NCBI GenBank assembly: GCA_012960845.1
Contig: DUAN01000051.1
Span: forward strand, 1-39,298
Source: Planctomycetota bacterium
Lineage (GTDB): Bacteria > Planctomycetota > UBA8108 > UBA1146
Reading direction: 5' to 3'
Length of the DNA stretch: 39,298 nt
Below, piece after piece: positions 17,028 through 24,684 of the stretch (position 1 is its first letter; every line of letters starts with the position of its first letter). The position numbers and the translations under genes are program-made. A model generated the notes under the pieces. That model ran no database searches, was not told the origin of the DNA, and saw only the letters and a program-made list of their open reading frames with translations.

Positions 17028-17119
17028 TGCAGTGGCGTCACCGCCGTGTCCTTGGTATCTTCAATCCTCTGATCGTTTTGCATATGTGATGAATCCCCAA
17101 GCGATCGACGGGAGATGAA

Positions 17120-17350
17120 ATGTCTGGTGAGGTGAGGATGTTCGGCGAGATCGCCTTCGAGATGAGATGGATCTCGACAGCCCATCTGTACGAGGCTCTG
17201 GCGCTACAGGCTCGGGATGAAGCGCGTGGCGAGAAGCATCGATTTCTCGGACAGATTCTCATCGAGCTGGGATATATGACAGACCAGCAGGTGCTCGAGG
17301 TCCTCACGGTCCTTCACGATCGCCCCCGCCATGGCCAGCGGGAGACCTGA
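17120..17350 (+). CDS. Stand-alone GspE/MshE N-terminal-like domain protein, 76 aa
   Basis: This short protein is one copy of the helical domain found at the N-terminus of type II secretion and type IV pilus ATPases: MFGEIAFEMRWISTAHLYEALALQ, then FLGQILIELGYMTDQQVLEVLTVL. The second half fits the LGxILxExGxIxxxQLxxAL pattern. A related domain is fused to the PilT-like ATPase at 21048-22433 (MFGRIALKNQLVGEADLRRV). In MshE this type of domain binds cyclic di-GMP, but the full binding motif is not visible here. The stop lies within the open frame of lpxK, suggesting coupled translation. It may be an adaptor or receptor protein; the function is inferred only from resemblance. Confidence 0.7.
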   Translation: MSGEVRMFGEIAFEMRWISTAHLYEALALQARDEARGEKHRFLGQILIELGYMTDQQVLEVLTVLHDRPRHGQRET

Positions 17351-17397
17351 TCCTGACCACTGAACCGATCCTGCCCTGGCCCCGTCCGCTGCTGAGC

Positions 17398-18360
17398 TTG
17401 CTCGAACGATGCTGGCGAGCCGGGGTGACCCTCGATCACTGGCGCCATCGCCGTAAAGAAACTGCAGGTGAGTGGCCCCTTCGACTTCCGGTTCCCGTCA
17501 TCAGCATCGGCAACATCACCGTCGGAGGCACCGGCAAAACTCCTCTCACAGAATTGTTGGCTCGAACCTGGCTGGATCGAGGTGGCCATCCGGGCATCGT
17601 CAGTCGTGGTTATCGTGGCGGTGCCGATGGCAATGATGAACACCGGATGCTGCTACGAAGTTTGCCCGGGGTTCCCCATCAGCAACATCGTTGTCGTCAC
17701 ACCGCAGGGCTCCAGTTGCTGGCAGCCCATCCCGAGGTGGATCTACTGCTGATCGATGATGGATTTCAACATCGACGCCTTCATCGAGATCTCGACCTGG
17801 TACTGCTCGATGGACGCAGTCCGCTGGCGGGAGGCTACTGCTTGCCACGGGGGCGCTTGCGAGAGCCCTGGAGTCAGCTGGCTCGTGCCGATCACCTGAT
17901 CCTGACTCGTGTCGAGCGTTGTCGTGATGGGGAACTGGCGAACACCATCGGTTTTTTACGGCAGTGGTTCCCATCGATACCTCGATCGTTGGCGACCACC
18001 GAGGTGGGAGAGGTGAGATCACTCGGCTCAGCGGCGATTCCCGCTGCCGGATCCAGGGTGTTTGGATTTTGCGGTATCGGAGACCCCGATTCCTTTCGAC
18101 AGACACTCACCGATCACGGCTGGAACCTGGTCGGGCTGGAGCCGTTTCGAGATCACCACCGCTACCAGATGGCTGACTTTCGACGCATCGATCGTCAAGC
18201 CGGGGAACGGGGGGCCGAGGCGCTGGTCTGCACTGCCAAGGATGCGGTCAAGATCGAGCTGCTGCTCGCTGCTGGAATGAGTTCCCCATTGCCGATCCTG
18301 GTCCAGGAAGTGACCACGGCAGTCGATCTGGAGCCGATCTTCGCCCAAATTGGTGGATGA
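17398..18360 (+). CDS. lpxK: Tetraacyldisaccharide 4'-kinase
   Basis: LpxK phosphorylates the 4' position of the lipid A disaccharide precursor at the inner membrane. The P-loop IGNITVGGTGKTPLTELLA, the SRGYRGGADG segment, the LLIDDGFQHRRLHRDLDLVLLD block with its DDGFQH motif, and FCGIGDPDSF are all typical. TTG 17398 is the first conventional start, but it leaves only ~40 residues before the P-loop, slightly short for the family's membrane helix. The frame stays open upstream without a stop, and a CTG at 17353 preceded by GGGAG could be the real start, overlapping or touching the upstream small gene. No ATG or GTG is available there. Confidence 0.92.
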   Translation: MLERCWRAGVTLDHWRHRRKETAGEWPLRLPVPVISIGNITVGGTGKTPLTELLARTWLDRGGHPGIVSRGYRGGADGNDEHRMLLRSLPGVPHQQHRCRHTAGLQLLAAHPEVDLLLIDDGFQHRRLHRDLDLVLLDGRSPLAGGYCLPRGRLREPWSQLARADHLILTRVERCRDGELANTIGFLRQWFPSIPRSLATTEVGEVRSLGSAAIPAAGSRVFGFCGIGDPDSFRQTLTDHGWNLVGLEPFRDHHRYQMADFRRIDRQAGERGAEALVCTAKDAVKIELLLAAGMSSPLPILVQEVTTAVDLEPIFAQIGG

Positions 18361-18436
18361 GAGGGTGGCGGGAGGCGTGAAACTGCGGCCCCTTCCTGCT
18401 AGCATCCGCAAAAGACCCCGTTGAACAGGAGATCTC

Positions 18437-19408
18437 TTGGTACCGGACTCTCGTTGGCAGCCGCTCGATCTCGGAGATGTGAAACCGATCCCCATCGGTC
18501 AGCGCAGGAATATTGTCCACCGAGATCAGTTTCGCGAACTGTGCGACCCGCAGGGAACCATCGAACAGTTGATCGATTCCTTGCCGGACATCCTGGCTGG
18601 CGGTGAACTGCGTGCTGCAGCGGCTGCGGTGGCTCGATCTGTTGCTGGAGGAGCTCCGGTGATTGCCGCCCTCGGTGGCCATGTGGTCAAGGTGGGAATG
18701 GGTCCACTGATCATCGATCTGATGGAGAAGGGTGTGATCTCTGCCATCGCGATGAACGGGGCGACCGCGATTCACGATCTGGAACTGGCTCTGATCGGCC
18801 AGACATCTGAAGATGTCGAGTCCAATGTCGCCGATGGTACCTTCGGCATGGCGAGAGAAACTGCCGATGCCTTTCGACAGGCGAGTTTGGCTGGCGCCGA
18901 TGAAGTGGGGCTGGGAGCGGCTCTGGGAGACTGGATCGAATCGCAGAGCGCGCCCCATGCCGAGCTCTCGATGTTGCTCAGAGCTCGGCAACTGCGGATC
19001 CCGGCGACGGTTCATGTCGCCATCGGAACCGACATCGTGCACATGCATCCGGGTGTTGCGGGAGCAGATATGGGAGCGGCGACCGCCATCGATTTTCGGT
19101 TGCTAGCAGCGGTGGTCAGTGACCTCGAGAATGGTTGCTGGCTCAACATCGGCTCTGCGGTGGTGATGCCAGAGGTCTTTCTCAAGGTGGTCAACATCGC
19201 TCGTAACCTGGGGAAACCGCTGAATGGAGTGACCGCCATCAACTTCGACATGATCTCGCACTATCGCACCAGTCGAAACGTTTTGCAGCGTCCGGTCGAG
19301 AGAGGGATCTCATTGACCGGCCATCACGAGATCAACTTGCCATTATTCCGGGTTGCCGTGCTGCAACGGATGGCAGCGGAAGATCGAGGAGCCAGTGATG
19401 ATTCCTGA
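18437..19408 (+). CDS. Conserved hypothetical protein, possibly of deoxyhypusine-synthase-like fold
   Basis: The 323-aa product has no signal peptide or membrane segment. Its middle (APVIAALGGHVVKVGMGPLI, then VISAIAMNGATAIHDLELAL) can be laid by eye onto the NAD-binding core of deoxyhypusine synthase, where a GyTSNlissG stretch is followed by a VDvlVttaGG-ieeD stretch. The later segment NIGSAVVMPEVFLKVVNIAR corresponds in position to the GGGVVKHHiaNAN loop, but the catalytic lysine of that loop is not present. I therefore infer a homologous fold with a different reaction; this alignment is not computed. TTG 18437 is preceded by AGGAGA. The gene lies between lpxK and hldE and overlaps hldE by 11 nt, which suggests a role tied to heptose or lipid A metabolism. 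Confidence 0.6.
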   Translation: MVPDSRWQPLDLGDVKPIPIGQRRNIVHRDQFRELCDPQGTIEQLIDSLPDILAGGELRAAAAAVARSVAGGAPVIAALGGHVVKVGMGPLIIDLMEKGVISAIAMNGATAIHDLELALIGQTSEDVESNVADGTFGMARETADAFRQASLAGADEVGLGAALGDWIESQSAPHAELSMLLRARQLRIPATVHVAIGTDIVHMHPGVAGADMGAATAIDFRLLAAVVSDLENGCWLNIGSAVVMPEVFLKVVNIARNLGKPLNGVTAINFDMISHYRTSRNVLQRPVERGISLTGHHEINLPLFRVAVLQRMAAEDRGASDDS

Positions 19409-20903
19409 ACTGAATACCCTGGGGGAGGCGCGCATCCTGGTGGTCGGTGACCTGATGCTCGACGAGTACTTCTACGGCGATATCGAGCGCATCTCGCCGG
19501 AGGCTCCGGTTCCGGTGGTACAGGGGCGTCACCACGAGATGCGAGTCGGAGGGGCAGGGAGCGTGGTGACCAACCTGGCCGCCCTCGGTTTCGAGCCGAT
19601 CGTCGTTGGGCTGGTCGGAGATGACGATGGCGGGCGGTTCATCCGCCAGGCACTCGAGGAGACGGGAGCCCGCACCGAGGGAGTGATCGTCTGTGAGAGC
19701 CGACCGACGATTCGCAAGACTCGGATCCTGGCCGGAGTCCAGCACGCTGGCAGAGCTCAGCAGCAGGTACTGCGCCTCGACCAGGAGGAGAAGAGCCCCA
19801 TCGAGATTGGCCAGCAGACGCTGTTGATCGAGGCCATCCATCACGCTCTTGAGCAAGATCCTGCAGCGGTGCTGATCTCTGACTACGAGAAGGGACTGCT
19901 CGAGAAATCACTGCTCGAGGCGCTGGTCGAGGGGGCTCAGCGACGATCGATTCCGGTGCTGGTCGACCCCGGCCGATCGGGACGCTGGAGTGGTTATCGT
20001 GGGGCGACGCTGATCTGTCCCAATCGATACGAGGCCAGTAGCGCGACCGGGATCGACCTCGACACTGAAGTAAAGGAGCAGTTGAAGGCGGGACAGGCGC
20101 TGGTCGAGGATCTCGAACTGGAGCACTGTATTTTGACCCTGGATCGAGACGGGATCACCCGTGTCTCCGCCAGCGGAGACTCGCGGCGCCATCCGACCCG
20201 GGTTCAGGGGGTCACGGATGTGGCGGGTGCCGGAGACATGGTCCTGAGTCTGCTGGGAGCCGCACTGGCCTCCGGCTGGAACATCGATGATGCCTGTCAA
20301 CTGGCCAATCTCGGGGCCGGAATCGAGGTCCAGAAGGTCGGGGTGCAGCCGGTCGAACGGTGGGAACTGGACGCAGCCAGGAGTGCCTGGATGGGGATCG
20401 TCCCCATCGCACTGCGCTCGTCGCAGCAGATGGAGGAACTGGTCCAGCAAGCGAAGGCCAGTGGCCAGACGGTGGTCTTCACCAATGGCTGCTTCGATCT
20501 GCTCCATGCCGGTCATCTCCAGCTGCTCGAAGCGGCGCGGGCCTTTGGCGATCTGCTGGTGGTTGGAATCAACTCGGATGCGTCGGTGACCCGCCTCAAG
20601 GGCCCCGATCGACCGATTCTGCCCGCCACCGAGCGCGCTCGCTTGCTCGGGGCACTCTCCTGTGTCGATCATGTGGTGGTGTTTGATGAGGACACCCCGA
20701 AAGCACTGATCGGTGCTCTGATCCCCGATGTGCTGGTCAAGGGTGCCGATTACAGCGTCGAGGAGGTGGTGGGTAAGGACGTGGTGGAGGCGGCGGGAGG
20801 CCGGGTCGAGCGGATCACCTTGGTCCAGGGGGCTTCGACCACCGGTCTCATCGAACGAATTCGAAGTGGTACTCGAACTTGCCCCCCGACGCCGGAAGGC
20901 TAG
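19398..20903 (+). CDS. hldE: Bifunctional D-glycero-beta-D-manno-heptose-7-phosphate kinase / heptose-1-phosphate adenylyltransferase
   Basis: The 501-aa cytosolic enzyme catalyses two steps toward ADP-heptose for the LPS inner core. Residues ~1-325 form a PfkB-type sugar kinase: ILVVGDLMLDEYFYGDIERISPEAPVPVV at the start and VTDVAGAGDMVLSLLGAAL containing the catalytic GAGD. Residues ~350-501 form the nucleotidyltransferase: FTNGCFDLLHAGHLQLLEAA with HxGH, GINSDASVTRLKGPDRP, and the usual C-terminal VKGADYSVEEVVG. Length and order match E. coli HldE. ATG 19398 begins within the previous gene (11-nt overlap). The two GT9 transferases in this window are probable users of its product. Confidence 0.95.
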   Translation: MIPELNTLGEARILVVGDLMLDEYFYGDIERISPEAPVPVVQGRHHEMRVGGAGSVVTNLAALGFEPIVVGLVGDDDGGRFIRQALEETGARTEGVIVCESRPTIRKTRILAGVQHAGRAQQQVLRLDQEEKSPIEIGQQTLLIEAIHHALEQDPAAVLISDYEKGLLEKSLLEALVEGAQRRSIPVLVDPGRSGRWSGYRGATLICPNRYEASSATGIDLDTEVKEQLKAGQALVEDLELEHCILTLDRDGITRVSASGDSRRHPTRVQGVTDVAGAGDMVLSLLGAALASGWNIDDACQLANLGAGIEVQKVGVQPVERWELDAARSAWMGIVPIALRSSQQMEELVQQAKASGQTVVFTNGCFDLLHAGHLQLLEAARAFGDLLVVGINSDASVTRLKGPDRPILPATERARLLGALSCVDHVVVFDEDTPKALIGALIPDVLVKGADYSVEEVVGKDVVEAAGGRVERITLVQGASTTGLIERIRSGTRTCPPTPEG

Positions 20904-20913
20904 GATGCACCTT

Positions 20914-21022
20914 CCATGCCGTGGGCATGGGCCCGTCTGAGCCGGAGAGCCCATTCCGGACCTCACATCGTGAGGTGAATCCATCGGACGATTTCAATAT
21001 CCGGAGTCCGGTTCCCCGGACT
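20914..21022. repeat. Cluster of three perfect hairpins between hldE and the PilT-like gene
   Basis: Three 7-bp perfect stems follow one another: CCATGCC/GGCATGG with loop gtg (20914-20930), ACCTCAC/GTGAGGT with loop atc (20960-20976), and AGTCCGG/CCGGACT with loop ttcc (21005-21022). A weaker CCGGA/TCCGG stem lies at 20942-20959. No T-tract follows, so simple termination is unlikely. They fill most of the 144-bp gap and may form a structured leader of the pilus ATPase operon or an mRNA processing/stability element. Confidence 0.6.
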
Positions 21023-21047
21023 TACACGATCAGGCCTGGAGCAATGC

Positions 21048-22433
21048 ATGACCGATGATACGAAGGAGGGCACCGCCGACAGGCCCTCCAGCGAAGCAGC
21101 CATGTTTGGCCGCATCGCGCTCAAGAATCAACTGGTGGGGGAAGCCGATCTGCGACGGGTGATGTCGAGCCTCACCAGGGGATCGGATCTGGGAAAGGCG
21201 CTGGTGGCAGAGGGTTTGATCTCTGCCAAGCATGCCGAGGCGATCTCGCAAAAAGTTTCCCAGCGCCTCGAGGGCCAGTCGACAGCGGCTAGCGCGGGTG
21301 ACGCCGGGAGTCAGGCGGGGACCACTGCTCGAGCAGGAGTGATCTCGGTCGACGATGTGCAGCGGATGGACTTCACCTCGATGGTCGGCAAGCCGTTGAT
21401 TGAATATCTGCGCAAGGCGCGAGAGCTGGGTTGTTCCGACTTTCATTTCCAGGTCGATTCAGCACCTCTGGTTCGTCTTCACGGACACCTCATCCGCTGG
21501 AAGCATCCAGTACTGTCCGCCGAGGATACTGCCAGAACCATCGAGGAAATGCTCGATGAGAAGCAGTGGATAGATTTGCAACAAGAACAGGATCTGGACT
21601 ACTGCCTCGACGATGGAGACAGGGGGCGCTATCGCACCAACTGCTTCAAGCAGCGCAAGGGTTTCGAGGCGGTGTTTCGGATCATCCCGACCAAGGTGCC
21701 ATCCCTTGAGGATCTGCACCTGCCGGAGGTGCTTTCCCAGTTCACCCAGTACAACCAGGGCATCGTCCTGGTCACCGGGCCAGCCGGTTGCGGGAAGTCT
21801 GCAACGCTGGCGGCGATCGTCGAGCGGATCAACCAGCAGCGCCATGACCACATCGTGACGGTTGAGGATCCCATCGAATACATCTTCACCCCCGCAGGAT
21901 GCAATATCAATCAGCGCCATGTGCACCATCATACAGAGAGCAACTACAGCGCCTTGCGATCGGCGATGAGGGCCGATCCTGATGTCATCATGGTGGGCGA
22001 GATGCGCGACGTGGAGACGATCTCGATGGCCATCACCGCCGCAGAAACGGGGCACCTGGTTCTGGCCACACTTCACACGACCAATGCCATTCGATCGATC
22101 GATCGCCTGATCGATGTGTTTCCGCCTCGAGAGCAGGAGCAGGTCCGAGCGATGGTGTCCGAGTCGATGCGAGGGGTCATCTCGCAGCAGTTGTTGCCGC
22201 GAAAAGATGGCACCGGCGTTGAGCCGGCGCTGGAGATCATGTTCACCACTCCGGCGGTCGGAAATCTGATTCGGGAGGGCAAGACATACCAGCTGGCGTC
22301 GGTGCTCCAGACCGGTCGTAAACAGGGAATGATCACGATGGATGACTCGATTCGCAACTTGCTCCGTAAGGGAATTGTGACCCTGGAGACCGCTCGATTC
22401 CACGCGGAGGACCCCTCCGCCATGCAGGGTTAG
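21048..22433 (+). CDS. PilT/GspE-family type IV pilus ATPase with extra N-terminal GspE/MshE-like domain
   Basis: The 461-aa product has a helical N-terminal domain (residues ~18-75, MFGRIALKNQLVGEADLRRV and LGKALVAEGLISAKHAEAIS), a low-complexity linker (~76-100), then a PilT-type hexameric secretion ATPase. The Walker A is GPAGCGKSAT near residue 245 (usual GPTGSGKSTT), followed by VTVEDPIEYIF, RADPDVIMVGEMRDVETI (Walker B region) and TLHTTNAIRSIDRLIDVFP. AVGNLIREGKTYQLAS corresponds to the AIRNLIRE motif of PilT. It is expected to act at the cytoplasmic base of the type IV pilus, probably in retraction. ATG 21048 follows GGAG. A second PilT gene begins 10 bp downstream. It is longer than plain PilT (~345 aa) because of the added domain. 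Confidence 0.9.
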   Translation: MTDDTKEGTADRPSSEAAMFGRIALKNQLVGEADLRRVMSSLTRGSDLGKALVAEGLISAKHAEAISQKVSQRLEGQSTAASAGDAGSQAGTTARAGVISVDDVQRMDFTSMVGKPLIEYLRKARELGCSDFHFQVDSAPLVRLHGHLIRWKHPVLSAEDTARTIEEMLDEKQWIDLQQEQDLDYCLDDGDRGRYRTNCFKQRKGFEAVFRIIPTKVPSLEDLHLPEVLSQFTQYNQGIVLVTGPAGCGKSATLAAIVERINQQRHDHIVTVEDPIEYIFTPAGCNINQRHVHHHTESNYSALRSAMRADPDVIMVGEMRDVETISMAITAAETGHLVLATLHTTNAIRSIDRLIDVFPPREQEQVRAMVSESMRGVISQQLLPRKDGTGVEPALEIMFTTPAVGNLIREGKTYQLASVLQTGRKQGMITMDDSIRNLLRKGIVTLETARFHAEDPSAMQG

Positions 22434-22443
22434 GAAAATATCG

Positions 22444-23508
22444 ATGTCTGTTGAAGCACTCGAAAAACTACTCTGCAAGATTCTAGAAGTCGAGGGGTCT
22501 GATCTTCATATCAGTGCCGGAATGCCTCCCAAGATCCGCATTCATGGACACCTCAGGCCGATCAGCAAGGAACCTCTCACCAATCAACAGGTCGAGGATC
22601 TGCTGCTCCCCTCCCTCGATGAGAAGCGCAGCGCGATCTTTGCCGAGAAGAATGATCTCGATTGGGCCTACGCCATTCCTGGAGTGGCACGCTTCCGCTG
22701 TAGCTTCTTCAGGCAGCAACACGGGATGTCCGGGGTATTCCGGATCATTCCCGAGGAGATCAAGACGGTTCAGGAACTGGGGGTGCCCTCTCATATCGAA
22801 GATTTCTGTAAACTACGTAATGGTTTGATCCTCTGCACGGGTCCGACAGGAAGTGGAAAATCGACGACCCTTGCGGCGTTGATCGACTACATCAACAGCA
22901 ATCAGTCGAGGCACATCGTGACCATCGAGGAGCCGATCGAGTTCGTGCATCAGAACAAGAGCTGTCAGATCACCCAGCGCGAGGTGGGAATCGATACGGA
23001 GTCCTTCGCTCGGGCGTTGCGGTCGGTCAGTCGCCAGGATCCGGACGTGATCCTGGTCGGTGAACTTCGAGATCTGGAGACGATCAGTCTTGCCATCACC
23101 GCCGCAGAGATGGGGTACCTGGTATTTGCTACCCTCCATACCAATAGTGCTGCCAAGACGGTCGACCGGATCATCGATGTGTTTCCTGAAGATCAGCAAA
23201 ACCAGGTGCGCACGATGCTCTCTTCATCGCTCAAGGGAATCATCGCCCAGTTACTGATCCCGAGGCAGGATGGCAAGGGTCGTGTGGCGGTCAATGAGTT
23301 GCTCTTCCATGATGGATCCTTGCCCAACATCATCCGTGAGGGTGCGGTGCACAAGATCGTCTCGCTCATCGAGGGTGGACGAGGTAAGGGGATGCAATTG
23401 ATGGACGATTCCATCATGGTCGCATTGAAGAAGGGTGACATCAGTCCAGAACATGCGTACCGATGGGCCAGCGAGAAGAAGAAATTTCAGCACTTCCTGA
23501 AGGGTTGA
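22444..23508 (+). CDS. pilT: Type IV pilus retraction ATPase PilT
   Basis: A 354-aa protein of classical PilT length and layout: N-terminal PAS-like region with GSDLHISAGMPPKIRIHGHL, Walker A GPTGSGKSTTLAALIDYIN near residue 133, IVTIEEPIEFVHQNK, RSVSRQDPDVILVGELRDLETI (Walker B) and the histidine box TLHTNSAAKTVDRIIDVFP. The C-terminal motif is SLPNIIREGAVHKI instead of AIRNLIRE. It should power depolymerisation of the pilus and twitching motility at the inner membrane. It follows the longer PilT-like gene by 10 bp and precedes the GT9 gene by 4 bp, so the three genes are probably one transcript. Having two paralogues side by side recalls pilT-pilU pairs. Confidence 0.93.
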   Translation: MSVEALEKLLCKILEVEGSDLHISAGMPPKIRIHGHLRPISKEPLTNQQVEDLLLPSLDEKRSAIFAEKNDLDWAYAIPGVARFRCSFFRQQHGMSGVFRIIPEEIKTVQELGVPSHIEDFCKLRNGLILCTGPTGSGKSTTLAALIDYINSNQSRHIVTIEEPIEFVHQNKSCQITQREVGIDTESFARALRSVSRQDPDVILVGELRDLETISLAITAAEMGYLVFATLHTNSAAKTVDRIIDVFPEDQQNQVRTMLSSSLKGIIAQLLIPRQDGKGRVAVNELLFHDGSLPNIIREGAVHKIVSLIEGGRGKGMQLMDDSIMVALKKGDISPEHAYRWASEKKKFQHFLKG

Positions 23509-23512
23509 TCGG

Positions 23513-24577
23513 TTGTCTGACCCCGAACGGCTACTGATCCGGTTGCCGACCTGGGTCGGAGATGCGGTGATGGCTACCCCTGCCCTTCGGGCGGTGAGAA
23601 GAGACCTTCCTCACACCCGCATCGCGCTGATGGGAGGGGCGCATCTCGAACCCTTGCTCGCCGATGCGGACCTTTTCGATGACTGGATCGCGACCGCTTC
23701 AGGTTCGGGCAAGGTCGCTGCCAACATCGCTGCGATCCACAACTTTGGCGCCGATGTGGCACTGCTTCTTCCACATTCCTTTCGAACTGCCTGGGAAATC
23801 TGGCGTGCATCGGTTCCACGGCGCATTGGCCTGAGGGGGCAACTCCGGGGCTGGTTGCTGACCGATCCGCTTCGCCGACACCGCCTTCCGCCGGGGCGGC
23901 GCGCCATCCCCATGCATCACGAGTATCTGGAAGTGGTGGCCTCGCTGGGAGCTTCTGGCGACGGAATCGGTTCGAGACTCGGGGTTGGCGAGGAAGTGGT
24001 CGTTGCTGCGACCCGGCGCCTCGATGCTCTCTCCATCGGTTGCGATCGCGATTGGATCGGATTCCACCCGGGAGCGGCCTTTGGCCCCTCCAAGATCTGG
24101 CCCCTCGATCGAATGGCGCGGGTCGCTCGCACCTTGAGGGATGAAGACGGCTGCGGAATCGTCATCACCTGTGGTCCGGGAGAGGAGCCCTTGGCCCGGC
24201 AATTGAGAGACCTGGTGGGGGGGGAGGTGGTCGATCTTTCCGAAGATCTGTGGCCGCTCGACCAGCTCAAGGTCTTGATGGGGAGATTGGCACTACTGGT
24301 GACTGGCGATACTGGTCCTCGGCATATCGCTGCCGGGATGGGTACCCCGCAAGTGGTCCTGATGGGCCCCACCAGTCCCGATTACACCGACGCTTACCTG
24401 GAAACGACCCGCGTGATCCGGCGCGAAGATGTCGATTGCAGTCCCTGTCAACAAAAGGTCTGCCCACTGGGACATCACCAGTGCATGACCTTCATCGAAC
24501 CGGAGGCGGTGATCGAAGAGGTGCGTCGCTGGCTGGCACGGGCGGCCGATTCGGCAGAGGGAGCGGAGCGAGCGTGA
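23513..24577 (+). CDS. waaF: Glycosyltransferase family 9, lipopolysaccharide heptosyltransferase II-like
   Basis: The 354-aa enzyme shows LIRLPTWVGDAVMATPALRAV, the WVGDxVMxxP opening typical of WaaF. It also has VALLLPHSFRTAWEIWRASV, a donor-binding FHPGAAFGPSKIWPLDRMA, and LLVTGDTGPRHIAAGMGTPQVVLMGPT. The closing CSPCQQKVCPLGHHQCM is also common in WaaF-type proteins. It should add the second heptose to the LPS inner core using ADP-heptose made through HldE. The start is TTG 23513, 4 bp after the pilT stop; no better start is seen. A tandem repeat array begins 18 bp beyond its stop. Confidence 0.9.
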   Translation: MSDPERLLIRLPTWVGDAVMATPALRAVRRDLPHTRIALMGGAHLEPLLADADLFDDWIATASGSGKVAANIAAIHNFGADVALLLPHSFRTAWEIWRASVPRRIGLRGQLRGWLLTDPLRRHRLPPGRRAIPMHHEYLEVVASLGASGDGIGSRLGVGEEVVVAATRRLDALSIGCDRDWIGFHPGAAFGPSKIWPLDRMARVARTLRDEDGCGIVITCGPGEEPLARQLRDLVGGEVVDLSEDLWPLDQLKVLMGRLALLVTGDTGPRHIAAGMGTPQVVLMGPTSPDYTDAYLETTRVIRREDVDCSPCQQKVCPLGHHQCMTFIEPEAVIEEVRRWLARAADSAEGAERA

Positions 24578-24595
24578 CCGATCACGCTGGTGAAT

Positions 24596-24655
24596 CGCGG
24601 TCATGCGGAACGCGGTCTTGCGGAACGCGGTCTTGCGGAACGCAGTCTTGCGGAT
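24596..24655. repeat. Short tandem repeat array B (15-bp unit)
   Basis: Four adjacent 15-bp copies of cgcggtcttgcggaa occur, the first and last with one to three changes, followed by a decayed fifth copy to ~24670. The array fills the convergent gap between waaF and mrp. Confidence 0.85.
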
Positions 24656-24684
24656 TGCAGTGGTGAGAGGCTCGGACTGCTCGT

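Noticed and set aside
19908-22478. Long minus-strand frames opposite hldE and the PilT-like gene (19908-20984, 21459-22478)
   Set aside because: Both lie antisense to clear full-length family members and show no recognisable domain.
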